Source of the DNA: Elioraea sp.
GTDB lineage: Bacteria > Pseudomonadota > Alphaproteobacteria > Acetobacterales > Acetobacteraceae
NCBI RefSeq assembly: GCF_022842375.1
Contig: NZ_JALHPR010000020.1
Span: 1 to 64,000, forward strand
Direction of reading: 5' to 3'
DNA length: 64,000 bases
The notes under the pieces are model-generated. The model did no database searches and was not told the DNA's origin. It worked only from the letters and a program-made list of their open reading frames with translations. A program made the position numbers and the translations under genes. This document shows positions 27,387-36,095 of this stretch, in pieces (position 1 is the first letter of the stretch; every line of letters begins with the position of its first letter).

Positions 27387-28961
27387 TCAGGCCTGCGCGA
27401 CCGCTCCACTCCAGGGGCTCATCACGTCGCTGATGCCCGTCACGCCGCCCTCGGCGTCGCGCAGGATCAGGTTGGGGCAGGCGAAGTTGACGGGCAGGAT
27501 CGTGTGCTCGACCAGCTCGGTCGCGAACCGTTCCGTGAGCGCAGCGAGAACGCTGGGCGAGAGGCGCTTGTCGGCCGCCACCGTGTCGGGGCCAGAGATG
27601 TCGACGCGCGGGTGATGCGCGGCGGCCACCGGGTCCATCCGGTAGTCGAGCACGAACATCAGCATCTGTAGCACCGAGGCGAGGATCTTGCGGCCGCCCG
27701 AGGCGCCGGCCGTGACGATGGGCCTGCCCCCCTCGGTCACGATCACCGGGCTCATGTTGCACAACGGGCGCTTGGACGGGCCGATCGAATTCGCCTTGCC
27801 TGGCGTCGGGTCGAACCAGAACACGCCGTTGTTCATCATCATGCCGGTACCGGGCAGGGTCGTGCGGCTGCCCATCGAGGAGAGCAGCGTCGTCGTCACG
27901 GACACCATCGTGCCTTCCGCGTCCACCGCCGTCAGGTGCGTGGTGCACGCCTCCGCCGCGCGGGGGTTCGCGTCCGACGTGTCGCCGAGGCCGGAGAGCC
28001 GTTCCGCGTAGGCCGCCTGCATTGCCGCGGTGAAGGCCGCGAAGAACGCCGCATCCGGTTCCGCGCCGAACTCATGCGCGGCGAGAAGGTCGAGCACGCG
28101 CTGCATCGTCGGCGCGGCGGTGAGCCCGCCCGCGCCCTGGAGCACGCGGCCACGCCAGGGGTGCTGGCTCGATGGCGTGGTGCGCGCCGCGCAGCCGGCG
28201 AGGTCGGCGGCGGAGAGGACACCGCCCATCGCCGCGACGTCCGCCACGATCGAGGCGGCGATGTCGCCGCGATAGAAATCGGCCACGCCTGCTTCGGCGA
28301 TGCGGGCGAGCGTGTCGGGCAGGCGGCCGAGCACCAGGCGCTTGGCAGGGCCGACATAGGGTGGCGTGGGCGGCAGGCCGTTCGGCAGGTAGATGCGCGC
28401 ACTCTCGGCATAGCGGCGGAGGTCGCCGGCGGAGGAGGCGATCTTCATCGCGCCGAACCAGTCAGCCGGCAGGCCCGCCTTGGCGAGCGCGATCGCAGGC
28501 GCGAGCAGGTCCTTCCACGGCAACCTGCCGCCCGCCGCATGCAGTGCGGCGTAGCCGGCGGGCGCCGAGGGGATGCAGAAGGAAAGGGGGCCGTGGACGT
28601 TCTTCTCGCCCTCGACATTCGGCCAGGCGAAGAGATGGTCGGACATCCCTTCGGTCAGCGGGAAGAGTGCGGGCGTGAGGCCGGCGGGAGAGACAGGGCC
28701 GAAATCGATCACCTCGGCCTTCGCCGCGCCCGCCTTGTGCACGAGCGCGAAGCCGATGCCGCCGAGCCCGCTGTTCCACGGCTCTGTTGCCGCGAGCGCG
28801 AAGGCGGTGGCCACCGCTGCGTCGAGTGCCGTGCCGCCGGCATCCAGCATCGCCACGCCGGCTTCCGCGGCAGCCTTTACCTGCGAGACGACCATGCCCT
28901 TGCGGCCATGCGCCGCGGGCTTGGCCACCACCCAGTTCTGCGTCTGATGCACGATCGCCAT
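27387..28961 (-). CDS. ggt: Gamma-glutamyltransferase family protein
   Basis: 524 residues from the ATG at 28961. Family blocks: GMVVSQVKAAAEAGVAMLDAGGTALDAAVA at the N terminus, the autocleavage/nucleophile site at Thr340 in CTTHLTAVDAEGTMVS, and TAGASGGRKI near the C terminus. No signal peptide is present, unlike periplasmic E. coli GGT, so the enzyme is probably cytoplasmic or this is a GGT-like acylase. It follows livM on the same strand after 85 bp, so imported gamma-glutamyl compounds or peptides are plausible substrates. Confidence 0.9.
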   Translation of the reverse strand: MAIVHQTQNWVVAKPAAHGRKGMVVSQVKAAAEAGVAMLDAGGTALDAAVATAFALAATEPWNSGLGGIGFALVHKAGAAKAEVIDFGPVSPAGLTPALFPLTEGMSDHLFAWPNVEGEKNVHGPLSFCIPSAPAGYAALHAAGGRLPWKDLLAPAIALAKAGLPADWFGAMKIASSAGDLRRYAESARIYLPNGLPPTPPYVGPAKRLVLGRLPDTLARIAEAGVADFYRGDIAASIVADVAAMGGVLSAADLAGCAARTTPSSQHPWRGRVLQGAGGLTAAPTMQRVLDLLAAHEFGAEPDAAFFAAFTAAMQAAYAERLSGLGDTSDANPRAAEACTTHLTAVDAEGTMVSVTTTLLSSMGSRTTLPGTGMMMNNGVFWFDPTPGKANSIGPSKRPLCNMSPVIVTEGGRPIVTAGASGGRKILASVLQMLMFVLDYRMDPVAAAHHPRVDISGPDTVAADKRLSPSVLAALTERFATELVEHTILPVNFACPNLILRDAEGGVTGISDVMSPWSGAVAQA

Positions 28962-29021
28962 TGTTTCCGCCCTGACCTGCCGTGGGGTGGGCAGTGTGCG
29001 GCGCACCGGGGCGTGCGTGAA

Positions 29022-29038
29022 CCCCCCTTGCCGGGGGG
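29022..29038 (-). terminator. C6/G6 hairpin between livM and ggt
   Basis: Six C, five loop bases and six G form a compact strong stem just after the livM stop. No U tract follows, so it may dampen or process the livM-ggt transcript rather than end it. Confidence 0.4.
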
Positions 29039-29046
29039 CAGCACTG

Positions 29047-29985
29047 TCAGAGCGGCTTGCCGAACTTGGCCTGGATCTCGCCGATGATGCCCTTGCGGAA
29101 CGCCAGCACGCAGGCGACGAAGATCACGCCTTGGACCACCGTCACCCACGCGCCGAGCTGGGCGAGCTCGTTCTGCATCGCGATGATGACGAGAGCGCCG
29201 ACGGGAGGGCCGAAAATCGTGCCGATGCCGCCGACCAGCGTCATCAGCACCGCCTCGCCGCTCATCGGCCAATTCACGTCGGTGAGCGTCGCCAGCTGGA
29301 ACACGATCGCCTTGGTGCCACCGGCAACACCCGTCATCGCGGCCGAGATGACGAAGGCGATCAGCTTGTAGTCATCGACGCGGTAGCCGAGCGAGATCGC
29401 CCGCGGCTCGTTCTCGCGGATCGCCTTCAGCACCTGGCCGAACGGCGAGTGCACGACGCGGTAGAGGAACAGGAAGCCCGCGATGAAGATGGCAGCGACG
29501 ACCCAGTAGAGGGCCATGTCGTTGGCGAGGTCGAGAACACCGAAGAGGCGCCCGCGCGGCACGGCCTGGATGCCATCCTCCCCCCCGGTGAAGGGGGCCT
29601 GGAGGCAGAAGAAGAATACCATCTGGGCCAGCGCCAGCGTGATCATCGCGAAGTAGATGCCCTGGCGGCGGATCGCGATCCACCCGATGGCGATGCCGAG
29701 CAGCGTGGCGACCGCAGTGCCGGCGAGGATGGCAAGCTCGGGCGTGAAGCCCCACACCTTCGCGGCATGAGCAGAGACGTAGCTGCTCATCCCGAAATAC
29801 GCGGCATGGCCGAACGAGAGCAGCCCGACGAAGCCGATCAGCAGGTTGAAGGCAGCGGCGAACAACGCGAAGCACAGCACCTTCATCAGGAACACGGGGT
29901 AGAGGACGAAGGGGCTCACGGCGATCATCGCGAGCATCACGACGAAGGCGATGCGCTGCGAGGCGGGAACGTTCATCGGGTTCAT
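29047..29985 (-). CDS. livM: Branched-chain amino-acid type ABC transporter permease LivM
   Basis: 312 residues from the ATG at 29985, which overlaps the livH stop by one base. Typical LivM blocks: NLLIGFVGLLSFGHAAYFGMSSY, the AIRENEPRAISLGYRVDDYKLIAFVISA coupling loop and GGIGTIFGPPVGA. It forms the membrane channel with LivH. The 29976 ATG is an alternative start. Confidence 0.93.
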   Translation of the reverse strand: MNPMNVPASQRIAFVVMLAMIAVSPFVLYPVFLMKVLCFALFAAAFNLLIGFVGLLSFGHAAYFGMSSYVSAHAAKVWGFTPELAILAGTAVATLLGIAIGWIAIRRQGIYFAMITLALAQMVFFFCLQAPFTGGEDGIQAVPRGRLFGVLDLANDMALYWVVAAIFIAGFLFLYRVVHSPFGQVLKAIRENEPRAISLGYRVDDYKLIAFVISAAMTGVAGGTKAIVFQLATLTDVNWPMSGEAVLMTLVGGIGTIFGPPVGALVIIAMQNELAQLGAWVTVVQGVIFVACVLAFRKGIIGEIQAKFGKPL

Positions 29986-30869
29986 CAGGCGCGCCCGAAC
30001 AGCCCGGCGGGGCGGACGAGCAGCACGATCGCCATGATGACGAAGATCACGGTGGCTGACCCCTCTGGATAGAATACGCGCGTCAGCCCCTCGACGATGC
30101 CAAGCCCGAAGCCGGTCAGCACCGAGCCGGCGATCGAGCCCATGCCGCCGATCACCACCACGGCGAACACCACGATGATGAGCTGCGAGCCCATGTTGGG
30201 GTTGACGCTGTAGATGGGTGCGGCAAGCACGCCGGCAAACGCCGCGAGTGCGACGCCGAAGCCGTAGGTGAGCGTGATCATGCGCGGCACGTTCACGCCG
30301 AAGGCCTGCACGAGAAGCGGCCGCTCGGTCGCGGCGCGGAGATAGGCGCCGAGCTTGGTGCGCTCGATCACGTACCATGTCGCGAAGCAGACCACGATGG
30401 AGGCGACGATCACCCAGGCGCGGTAGTTCGGCAGGAACATGAAGCCCAGGTCCATCGCGCCCTGGAGCTCGGCCGGGATGCGGTAGGGCAGGCCAGACGA
30501 ACCGAAATAGTTGCGGAACAACCCTTCGATGATCAGCGCCAGCCCGAAGGTGAGCAGCAGGCCGTAGAGATGGTCGAGCTTGTAGAGGCGCTGGATCATC
30601 AGCCGCTCGATCAGCACGCCGGTCGCGCCGACGATGAGGGGGGCGAGGATGAGCGCCCACCAGTAGCCGAGGCCGATCCAGTTCAGCAGCATCCAGGCCA
30701 CGAAGGCGCCCATCATGAACTGCGCGCCGTGGGTGAAGTTGATCACGTTCATCATGCCGAAGATCACGGCGAGCCCGAGCGAGAGCAGGGCATAGAACGA
30801 ACCGTTGATCAGCCCGAGCATGAGCTGGCCGTAGAGGGCGACGGCTGGGATGCCGAAGATCGTGTCCAT
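29985..30869 (-). CDS. livH: Branched-chain amino-acid type ABC transporter permease LivH
   Basis: 294 residues from the ATG at 30869. Hallmarks: QLMLGLINGSFYALLSLGLAVIFGMMNVINFTHG near the N terminus and the coupling-helix region LRAATERPLLVQAFGVNVPRMI. GGMGSIAGSVLTGFGLGIVEGL lies near the C terminus. It partners LivM. It lies about 50 bp after the solute-binding protein gene. Confidence 0.93.
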   Translation of the reverse strand: MDTIFGIPAVALYGQLMLGLINGSFYALLSLGLAVIFGMMNVINFTHGAQFMMGAFVAWMLLNWIGLGYWWALILAPLIVGATGVLIERLMIQRLYKLDHLYGLLLTFGLALIIEGLFRNYFGSSGLPYRIPAELQGAMDLGFMFLPNYRAWVIVASIVVCFATWYVIERTKLGAYLRAATERPLLVQAFGVNVPRMITLTYGFGVALAAFAGVLAAPIYSVNPNMGSQLIIVVFAVVVIGGMGSIAGSVLTGFGLGIVEGLTRVFYPEGSATVIFVIMAIVLLVRPAGLFGRA

Positions 30870-30919
30870 GGTGATGCCGGGAGGGACGGGGGCGGGCGAA
30901 GGGCCCGCCCCCTTTGGCT

Positions 30920-32176
30920 TCAGGTGCGCACGAGCGGGCAGTTGCCGTCGGCGAGCGGGCGCCAGGCATCGGCGACCGGGATCTCGCGCACGAGCTTCAG
31001 GTAGTCCCACGGGCCGCGGCTCTCATTCGGCGCCTTCACCTCGTAGAGATACATCGGGTGCGTCTTGCGCCCGTCCTGGCGGATCTCGCCCTGGCCGAAC
31101 AGCGGGTCGTTCGTCGGCAGCCGCTTCATCGCCGCCACCGCCGCCGCGCCATCGGCCTTCGCAGCGGCGACGCCGAGCGCCTCGACCGCCTTGAGGTAGT
31201 GCAGCACGCCGCCATAGACGCCGGCATGCGCCATCGTCGGGCGGATGCCGCGGTTGCGGGGGTGGAACTTCTCGTTGAAGGCGCGGCTCTCATCATTGCG
31301 GTCATGGTAGAAGGCCGTGGTCAGCGTCAGCCCCTGTGCGGTCTCGAGGCCGAGGCTGTGCACGTCGGTGATGAACACGAGAAGCCCCGCGAGCTTCTGG
31401 CCACGGCGGACGATGCCGAACTCGCCGGCCTGCTTCATCGCGTTGATGAAGTCGCCGCCTGCGTTGGCGAGCCCGATCACCTTCGCGCGCGAGCCCTGCG
31501 CCTGCAGCAGGAACGACGAGAAATCGGTGCCCGGGAACGGGTGCCGCACCTTGCCGACGACGCGGCCCCCCGATGCGATGACGAACCGTTCCGTATTCGC
31601 TTCGAGCGAGTGGCCGAAGGCATAGTCGGCGGTGATGAAGAACCATGTGTCGCCACCTGCCGCCACCATGGCGCGGCCGGTGCCTGCCGGCTGGCTGAAC
31701 GTGTCATAGGTCCAGTGCACGGAGTTGGGCGTGCATTGCGGGCCCGTCAGGTCGGTCGTGGCGCCGGCGGAGACGATCATCACCTTGTTCTTCTCGCGCG
31801 TGATCTGGTTCACCGCGAGAACGACGCCGCTGTTCGGCACGTCGACGATCGCGTCCACCCCGTCACGGTCATACCAGGCGCGTGCCGTGGTGCTGCCAAC
31901 ATCGGCGCGGTTCTGGTGGTCGGCCGCGACGATCTCGACGTTGAAGCCCTTGGGGCCTGGGTTGAAATCCTCCACCGCCATGCGGGCGGCGAGCACCGAG
32001 CCCTGGCCGGCGAGGTCGGTGTAGAGGGAGGAGAGGTCCGACAGCACGCCGATCTTGATGGTGTTCGCCGCCTGCGCGCGCGGTGCGCGGAGTGGCGTGA
32101 TCAGCGGCAGCGTGCCGGCAGCAGCGGCGGTGCCGAGCAGCGTGCGGCGGTTCACGGTCGTGGGTTTGGCTGACAT
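30920..32176 (-). CDS. LivK-type periplasmic substrate-binding protein
   Basis: 418 residues from the ATG at 32176. The export signal (VNRRTLLGTAAAAGTLPL) has an Arg pair and could be Tat-type. The mature type I periplasmic-binding fold starts IKIGVLSDLSSLYTDLAGQGSV and has PNSGVVLAVNQI and the WFFITADYAFGHSLE hinge region. Its partners LivF/LivG lie upstream and LivH/LivM downstream in one operon. The ligand may be an amino acid, amide or peptide; the ggt gene at the operon end hints at gamma-glutamyl compounds. Confidence 0.9.
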   Translation of the reverse strand: MSAKPTTVNRRTLLGTAAAAGTLPLITPLRAPRAQAANTIKIGVLSDLSSLYTDLAGQGSVLAARMAVEDFNPGPKGFNVEIVAADHQNRADVGSTTARAWYDRDGVDAIVDVPNSGVVLAVNQITREKNKVMIVSAGATTDLTGPQCTPNSVHWTYDTFSQPAGTGRAMVAAGGDTWFFITADYAFGHSLEANTERFVIASGGRVVGKVRHPFPGTDFSSFLLQAQGSRAKVIGLANAGGDFINAMKQAGEFGIVRRGQKLAGLLVFITDVHSLGLETAQGLTLTTAFYHDRNDESRAFNEKFHPRNRGIRPTMAHAGVYGGVLHYLKAVEALGVAAAKADGAAAVAAMKRLPTNDPLFGQGEIRQDGRKTHPMYLYEVKAPNESRGPWDYLKLVREIPVADAWRPLADGNCPLVRT

Positions 32177-32207
32177 GGGATGTTTCCTCTCGTGATGGCG
32201 TGCTGCA

Positions 32208-32900
32208 TCAGACGCCGAGATAGCCGTGCAGCTTGTCCATGTTCGCATCGAGCGCATCGTTCCCGATCATGTCGACGATGCGGCCATGCTCCATGACATA
32301 GTGACGGTCAGCCACCGTCCGGGCGAAGCGGAAATTCTGCTCGACCAGCAGCACCGTCAGCCCGCGCGCCTTGAGGTCGCGGATGGTGCGGCCGATCTGC
32401 TGGATGATCACCGGGGCGAGGCCCTCCGTCGGCTCGTCGAGCAGCAGCAGCTTCGCCCCGGTGCGCATGATCCGCGCGATCGCGAGCATCTGCTGCTCGC
32501 CGCCCGAGAGCTTCGTTCCCTGGCTGCCGAGGCGCTCCTTCAGGTTCGGGAACAGCGCATAGATCTCGTCGAGCGCCACGCCGCCAGGGGCGATCACCGG
32601 CGGCAGGGTGAGGTTCTCGCGTACCGTGAGCGAGGCGAAGATGCCGCGCTCCTCCGGGCACCAGGCGATGCCGAGGCGGGCGATGCGGTCAGGCGAGAGG
32701 CTTGCGGTTTCGGCGCCCTGGTAGCGGATCGATCCCGTGCGCTTCGGCAGCACGCCCATGATCGCCTTGATCGTCGAGGTCTTGCCGGCACCGTTGCGGC
32801 CGAGCAGCGTCACGACCTCGCCCTCGGCGACGTCGAAGGCGACGCCGTGCAGAACGTGGCTCTCGCCGTACCAGCCCTCGAGGTCGCGGACGGCGAGCAT
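32208..32900 (-). CDS. livF: ABC transporter ATP-binding protein LivF
   Basis: 230 residues from the ATG at 32900. Walker A GRNGAGKTS, signature LSGGEQQML, Walker B LLLLDEPTEGLAP, switch-region VEQNFRFA. The PEERGIFASLTVRENL sequence is the LivF Q-loop hallmark. It begins 13 bp after livG and ends 31 bp before the binding-protein gene. Confidence 0.93.
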   Translation of the reverse strand: MLAVRDLEGWYGESHVLHGVAFDVAEGEVVTLLGRNGAGKTSTIKAIMGVLPKRTGSIRYQGAETASLSPDRIARLGIAWCPEERGIFASLTVRENLTLPPVIAPGGVALDEIYALFPNLKERLGSQGTKLSGGEQQMLAIARIMRTGAKLLLLDEPTEGLAPVIIQQIGRTIRDLKARGLTVLLVEQNFRFARTVADRHYVMEHGRIVDMIGNDALDANMDKLHGYLGV

Positions 32901-32913
32901 CAGGTGTTCCTCA

Positions 32914-33672
32914 TCAGGCGGCCTCTTCCGCGCCGAGATAGGCCGCGCGCACCTCGGGGTTGGCCGAGACGGCGGCATAGTCGCCCTCCGCCAGCACCTG
33001 GCCGCGCGTCAGCACCGTGATCGTGTCGGAGAGGCCGGAGACGACCGAGAGATTGTGCTCGACCATCAGGATCGTGCGCCCTTCCCGGATGCGGCGGATC
33101 AGCGCCACGACATGCTCGACATCCTCATGCGTCATCCCGGCGGTGGGTTCGTCGAGCAGCAGCATCGCTGGGTCGAGCGCGAGGGTCGTGGCGATTTCGA
33201 GCGCGCGCTTGCGGCCGTAGGGGAGAAGGCCAGCTGGAACGCCCTCGTACTCGGTGAGGTTCACGTCGGCGAGCAGGTCGCGCGCGCGCACGTCGAAGCC
33301 GGCGAGCACGCGGTCGGAGCGCCAGAAATCATAGGAGTTGCCACGCGCGCGTTGCAGCGCGACGCGCACGTTCTCGAGCACTGTGAGATGCGGGAACACC
33401 GCCGAGATCTGGAAGCTGCGGACGAGCCCCATGCGCGCGATCTCGGCCGGCTTGGCGCGGGTGATGTCGCGCCCCTGCCAGGTGATCGTGCCGCGCGTGG
33501 GCTCGAGGAACTTGGTCAGGAGGTTGAAGCAGGTGGTCTTGCCCGCGCCGTTCGGGCCGATCAGCGCATGGATCGCGCCACGGCGGACGCGCAAGGACAC
33601 ATCGTTCACCGCGATGAAGCCGCGGAACTCCTTGGTCAGGCCTTGCGTCTCGAGAACGAACCCGTCAGCCAC
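32914..33672 (-). CDS. livG: ABC transporter ATP-binding protein LivG
   Basis: 252 residues. Walker A GPNGAGKTT, LivG-type VRSFQISAVFPHLTVLENV, signature-like LLPYGRKRALEIA (the LivG family has a relaxed LSYGxQR), Walker B AMLLLDEPTAGMT and VEHNLSVV. It is the first gene of the livG-livF-SBP-livH-livM-ggt unit, so the operon promoter should lie in 33673-33817. Confidence 0.93.
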   Translation of the reverse strand: MADGFVLETQGLTKEFRGFIAVNDVSLRVRRGAIHALIGPNGAGKTTCFNLLTKFLEPTRGTITWQGRDITRAKPAEIARMGLVRSFQISAVFPHLTVLENVRVALQRARGNSYDFWRSDRVLAGFDVRARDLLADVNLTEYEGVPAGLLPYGRKRALEIATTLALDPAMLLLDEPTAGMTHEDVEHVVALIRRIREGRTILMVEHNLSVVSGLSDTITVLTRGQVLAEGDYAAVSANPEVRAAYLGAEEAA

Positions 33673-33787
33673 CCAGCCTCGCTTTTCCCGGTCCAGACAG
33701 CCCGGTGCCCCCTTGTGCGTTGGCGGCAGCTTCGCAGACGCAGCGAAGCTGCCGCAAGGGCGCGTTACGCGAGTGGGGTGCTGGGAG

Positions 33788-33826
33788 GACTACCGGGGAA
33801 AGACTATCGGGGAAAGACTATCGGGG
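33788..33826. repeat. 14-bp tandem repeat overlapping a stop codon
   Basis: Two full units (GACTACCGGGGAAA, GACTATCGGGGAAA) and a third partial unit. The third unit supplies the stop codon of the minus-strand gene ending at 33818, so repeat slippage could change that protein's C terminus. Confidence 0.8.
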
Positions 33827-34273
33827 CTCCTCGCCCCAGGCGAGGAAGAAGCCGATATCGCCCGGCATGCCGCCCGGATAGTCGACCACCATGGCGCGCA
33901 GGCGGAAGCCCTGCGGGGCCAGATGCTGCTGCCAGAACTGGTACACCTGCTGCGGCCGGCCGCTGAGGGTGCGCGGCCAGTCGGCCTCGCCGACATTGAT
34001 CGCGCGGCCCTTGTCGGTCGTCAGCTGGTTGGGAAAGCGGAAGGCGAGAACCTCCGTCCGCCCACGCTCGGCGGCGGCCTGCACCATCGCGCCGACGCGC
34101 GAGAGACCGCGCTCGATCGCCTTCTCGTCGGCCACCAGCGGCTTCGAGAGCTCGTCGAGCAGTTCCTTCCGCTTGGCGTCCTCGGCTTCCCGGTGGCGTG
34201 CTTCCTCCGCTGCCTTCCGCGCCTCAACCTCGGCTGCGACCTGCCGCAATGCGTTGACGTTCAGTGCCGCCAT
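33818..34273 (-). CDS. Small coiled-coil protein of unknown function
   Basis: 151 residues, no signal or TM segment. The first half is a charged helical coiled coil (QVAAEVEARKAAEEARHREAEDAKRKELLDEL). The second half has predicted strands and conserved-looking aromatic residues (WPRTLSGRPQQVYQFWQQH, FFLAWGEEPR). I recognise no family. Its stop codon lies in a 14-bp tandem repeat. Upstream of it, in the divergent gap to the protease gene, are a near-perfect palindrome and two TTAACC boxes. Confidence 0.6.
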   Translation of the reverse strand: MAALNVNALRQVAAEVEARKAAEEARHREAEDAKRKELLDELSKPLVADEKAIERGLSRVGAMVQAAAERGRTEVLAFRFPNQLTTDKGRAINVGEADWPRTLSGRPQQVYQFWQQHLAPQGFRLRAMVVDYPGGMPGDIGFFLAWGEEPR

Positions 34274-34409
34274 TCTCTGACCCCCGTTCGACGTCCCGTG
34301 TCACCGACCTGATGACCTTACATGATGCCGGGTCACGCACGCGAGAGCAGGGCGGTCGGAAAGCGCCACGCCGCGCACCCGGCAGGCATGCACCGGCATG
34401 TCTTGCCGA

Positions 34410-34426
34410 CCGGCAGAATCTGCCGG
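34410..34426. promoter_or_regulatory. Near-perfect 17-bp palindrome, candidate operator
   Basis: CCGGCAGA and TCTGCCGG flank one central base. It lies in the 225-bp divergent gap between the coiled-coil gene and the trypsin-like protease gene, just upstream of two TTAACC boxes (34431 and 34457). Position and symmetry suggest a dimeric regulator site. Confidence 0.4.
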
Positions 34427-34498
34427 GGCATTAACCTTTCTTTCACTGGCCCCGCCTTAACCTTCTACGTCAGCGCAAGAGACGTGGAAGCAAAACTC

Positions 34499-35209
34499 AT
34501 GTTCGGTCTCAGAAATATTGCTTTCGTCGCTCTCTCAGGGATTGCAGCCCTCTTCGCTGCCAAGGACGCCGCCGCCACCACCGCCGTGAAGGCCACCGTC
34601 AGCGCCTCCTACGCCGCGGTCCATGTCGGTGGAGACGGCCAGCCCCGCACCATCGGCTCCGCGGTCGCGTTCGATGGCCAGTATGTCCTGACCAACGCCC
34701 ATGTGCTCAAGGTCGCAGGCGCGCCAGTCAACCAGGCCGTGCTGGTGCGCCACGATGGCGCCCGCGCGAACGTGACGGTGCTGGCCCGCAGCGAACGGAT
34801 GGACCTTGCGGTCCTCGTCGCCCCGCGCGGCTTCCTCCGCCCGGCCGAGCGTGTGAGCGCCGGCGTGAACGAGGGCATGCAGGTGTGGGCCGCCGGCTCC
34901 TCGACCGCGGGCCCTGTCTCCGCCGATGGCTGGATCTCGCGCACAGGCCTGCATGTTCCCGCCTTCGGCCCCGGCATGGTGGCGCGGATGGACGCAGCGC
35001 TCGGCTTCTCCGGTGGCCCGGTTCTCGATGCCTCGGGCCGTGTGATCGGCATCACAACGGCGCTGCGCGATGCCGGCCCCGCAGGCCTGCCCGAGGGTGC
35101 GCCGGCGGAGGCACGCCGCACCCGCCGCGAGGTGTTCCTGCTCGGCATCGCCGCCGTCGAGGCGGAGGCCGAGCGCCTGATCCGCGGCACGCTGATCGCC
35201 CAACGCTGA
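34499..35209 (+). CDS. Exported trypsin-like (S1C-type) serine protease
   Basis: 236 residues from the ATG at 34499, where a signal peptide begins (IAFVALSGIAALFAAKDAAA); a longer frame to 34322 lacks support. The chymotrypsin-fold triad is visible: His68 in LTNAHVL, Asp102 in RMDLAVL and Ser171 in GFSGGPVLD. There is no PDZ domain, unlike DegP/HtrA. Likely a periplasmic protease. The stop codon lies in a palindromic tandem repeat at 35204. Confidence 0.82.
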   Translation: MFGLRNIAFVALSGIAALFAAKDAAATTAVKATVSASYAAVHVGGDGQPRTIGSAVAFDGQYVLTNAHVLKVAGAPVNQAVLVRHDGARANVTVLARSERMDLAVLVAPRGFLRPAERVSAGVNEGMQVWAAGSSTAGPVSADGWISRTGLHVPAFGPGMVARMDAALGFSGGPVLDASGRVIGITTALRDAGPAGLPEGAPAEARRTRREVFLLGIAAVEAEAERLIRGTLIAQR

Positions 35210-35269
35210 CCGATCAGCGCTGACCGATCAGGGCTGACAGATCAGGGCTGACAGATCAGGGTTGATCGG
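35204..35269. repeat. Tandem repeat of a 14-bp self-complementary unit
   Basis: Four full units (CGCTGACCGATCAG twice, GGCTGACAGATCAG twice) and a partial fifth. The first kind reads CGCTGA-CCGA-TCAGCG across the join, so units can form hairpins. The array covers the protease stop codon and runs almost to the convergent LOG-family gene at 35283, so it may serve as a bidirectional terminator. Degenerate copies continue to about 35281. Confidence 0.85.
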
Positions 35270-35282
35270 GGCTGATCTGGGC

Positions 35283-36095
35283 TCAGCGCCAGAAACGGTG
35301 GATCGCCTCCACGCCGTCCTCGGCCGTCTCGACCCAGGTGATCAGCGCGAGATCCTCGGGCGAGATCATCCCATCCTCGACCAGTTGGTCGAACCTGATC
35401 AGTCGTTCCCACCAGGCGCGGTCGAACAGCAGCAGCGGGATTCGGCTGATCTTGTCGGTCTGGACGAGGGTCAGCGTCTCGAACAGCTCGTCGAGCGTGC
35501 CGAACCCGCCGGGGAAGAAGGCGCAGGCGCGCGCGCGCATCAGGAACTGCATCTTGCGGATGCCGAAATAGTGGAACTGGAACGACAGCTCAGGCGTGAT
35601 GAACCGGTTCGGCGCCTGTTCGTTCGGCAGCACGATCGAGAGGCCGATCGTCTTTCCCCCGGCCTCGGCGGCCCCGCGGTTGCCCGCCTCCATGATGCCG
35701 GGGCCCCCGCCGGTGACGATGGCGAAGTCACACCGGCCGGCGCGCTGGCTTCCCTCCGCCAGCAGCTGCGCGAAGCGCCGCGCCTCCTCGTACCAATGCC
35801 CGTGCCGCCCCGCCTGCGCCGCCTCCGGGGAAGCGACTCGGGCTGAGCCGAACAGCGCGACGGTGGATGCGATGCCGGCCTCGTCCTGCAGGATGTCGGG
35901 CTTGCTCACCTCGAGGGCGAGCCGCACCGCGCGCATCTCGTCGCGGCGGAGGAATTCCGTGTCATCGAAGGCGAGGCGGAAGGAGGGGCTCATCGTCTGC
36001 GGTGTCGGCGGGGCGGACTTGGCCTGCTCGGCCGCTTCCTCCGCCGTCGCGAAGGGCTCAGCGTGGCCGGGAGGCGTGCCCGGCCGCTCCGTCAC
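35283..36095 (-). CDS. LOG-family protein (cytokinin riboside phosphoribohydrolase-like)
   Basis: 270 residues from a GTG at 36095 that overlaps the hydratase stop (GTGA); Met at 35993 is an alternative. Rossmann motifs are GGGPGIMEAGNRGA and the LOG signature PGGFGTLDELFE, with FGIRKMQF between. The family cleaves nucleoside 5'-monophosphates at the N-glycosidic bond (LOG, PpnN-like) and was formerly mislabelled lysine decarboxylase. A 65-residue polar N-terminal extension precedes the core. Confidence 0.85.
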   Translation of the reverse strand: MTERPGTPPGHAEPFATAEEAAEQAKSAPPTPQTMSPSFRLAFDDTEFLRRDEMRAVRLALEVSKPDILQDEAGIASTVALFGSARVASPEAAQAGRHGHWYEEARRFAQLLAEGSQRAGRCDFAIVTGGGPGIMEAGNRGAAEAGGKTIGLSIVLPNEQAPNRFITPELSFQFHYFGIRKMQFLMRARACAFFPGGFGTLDELFETLTLVQTDKISRIPLLLFDRAWWERLIRFDQLVEDGMISPEDLALITWVETAEDGVEAIHRFWR

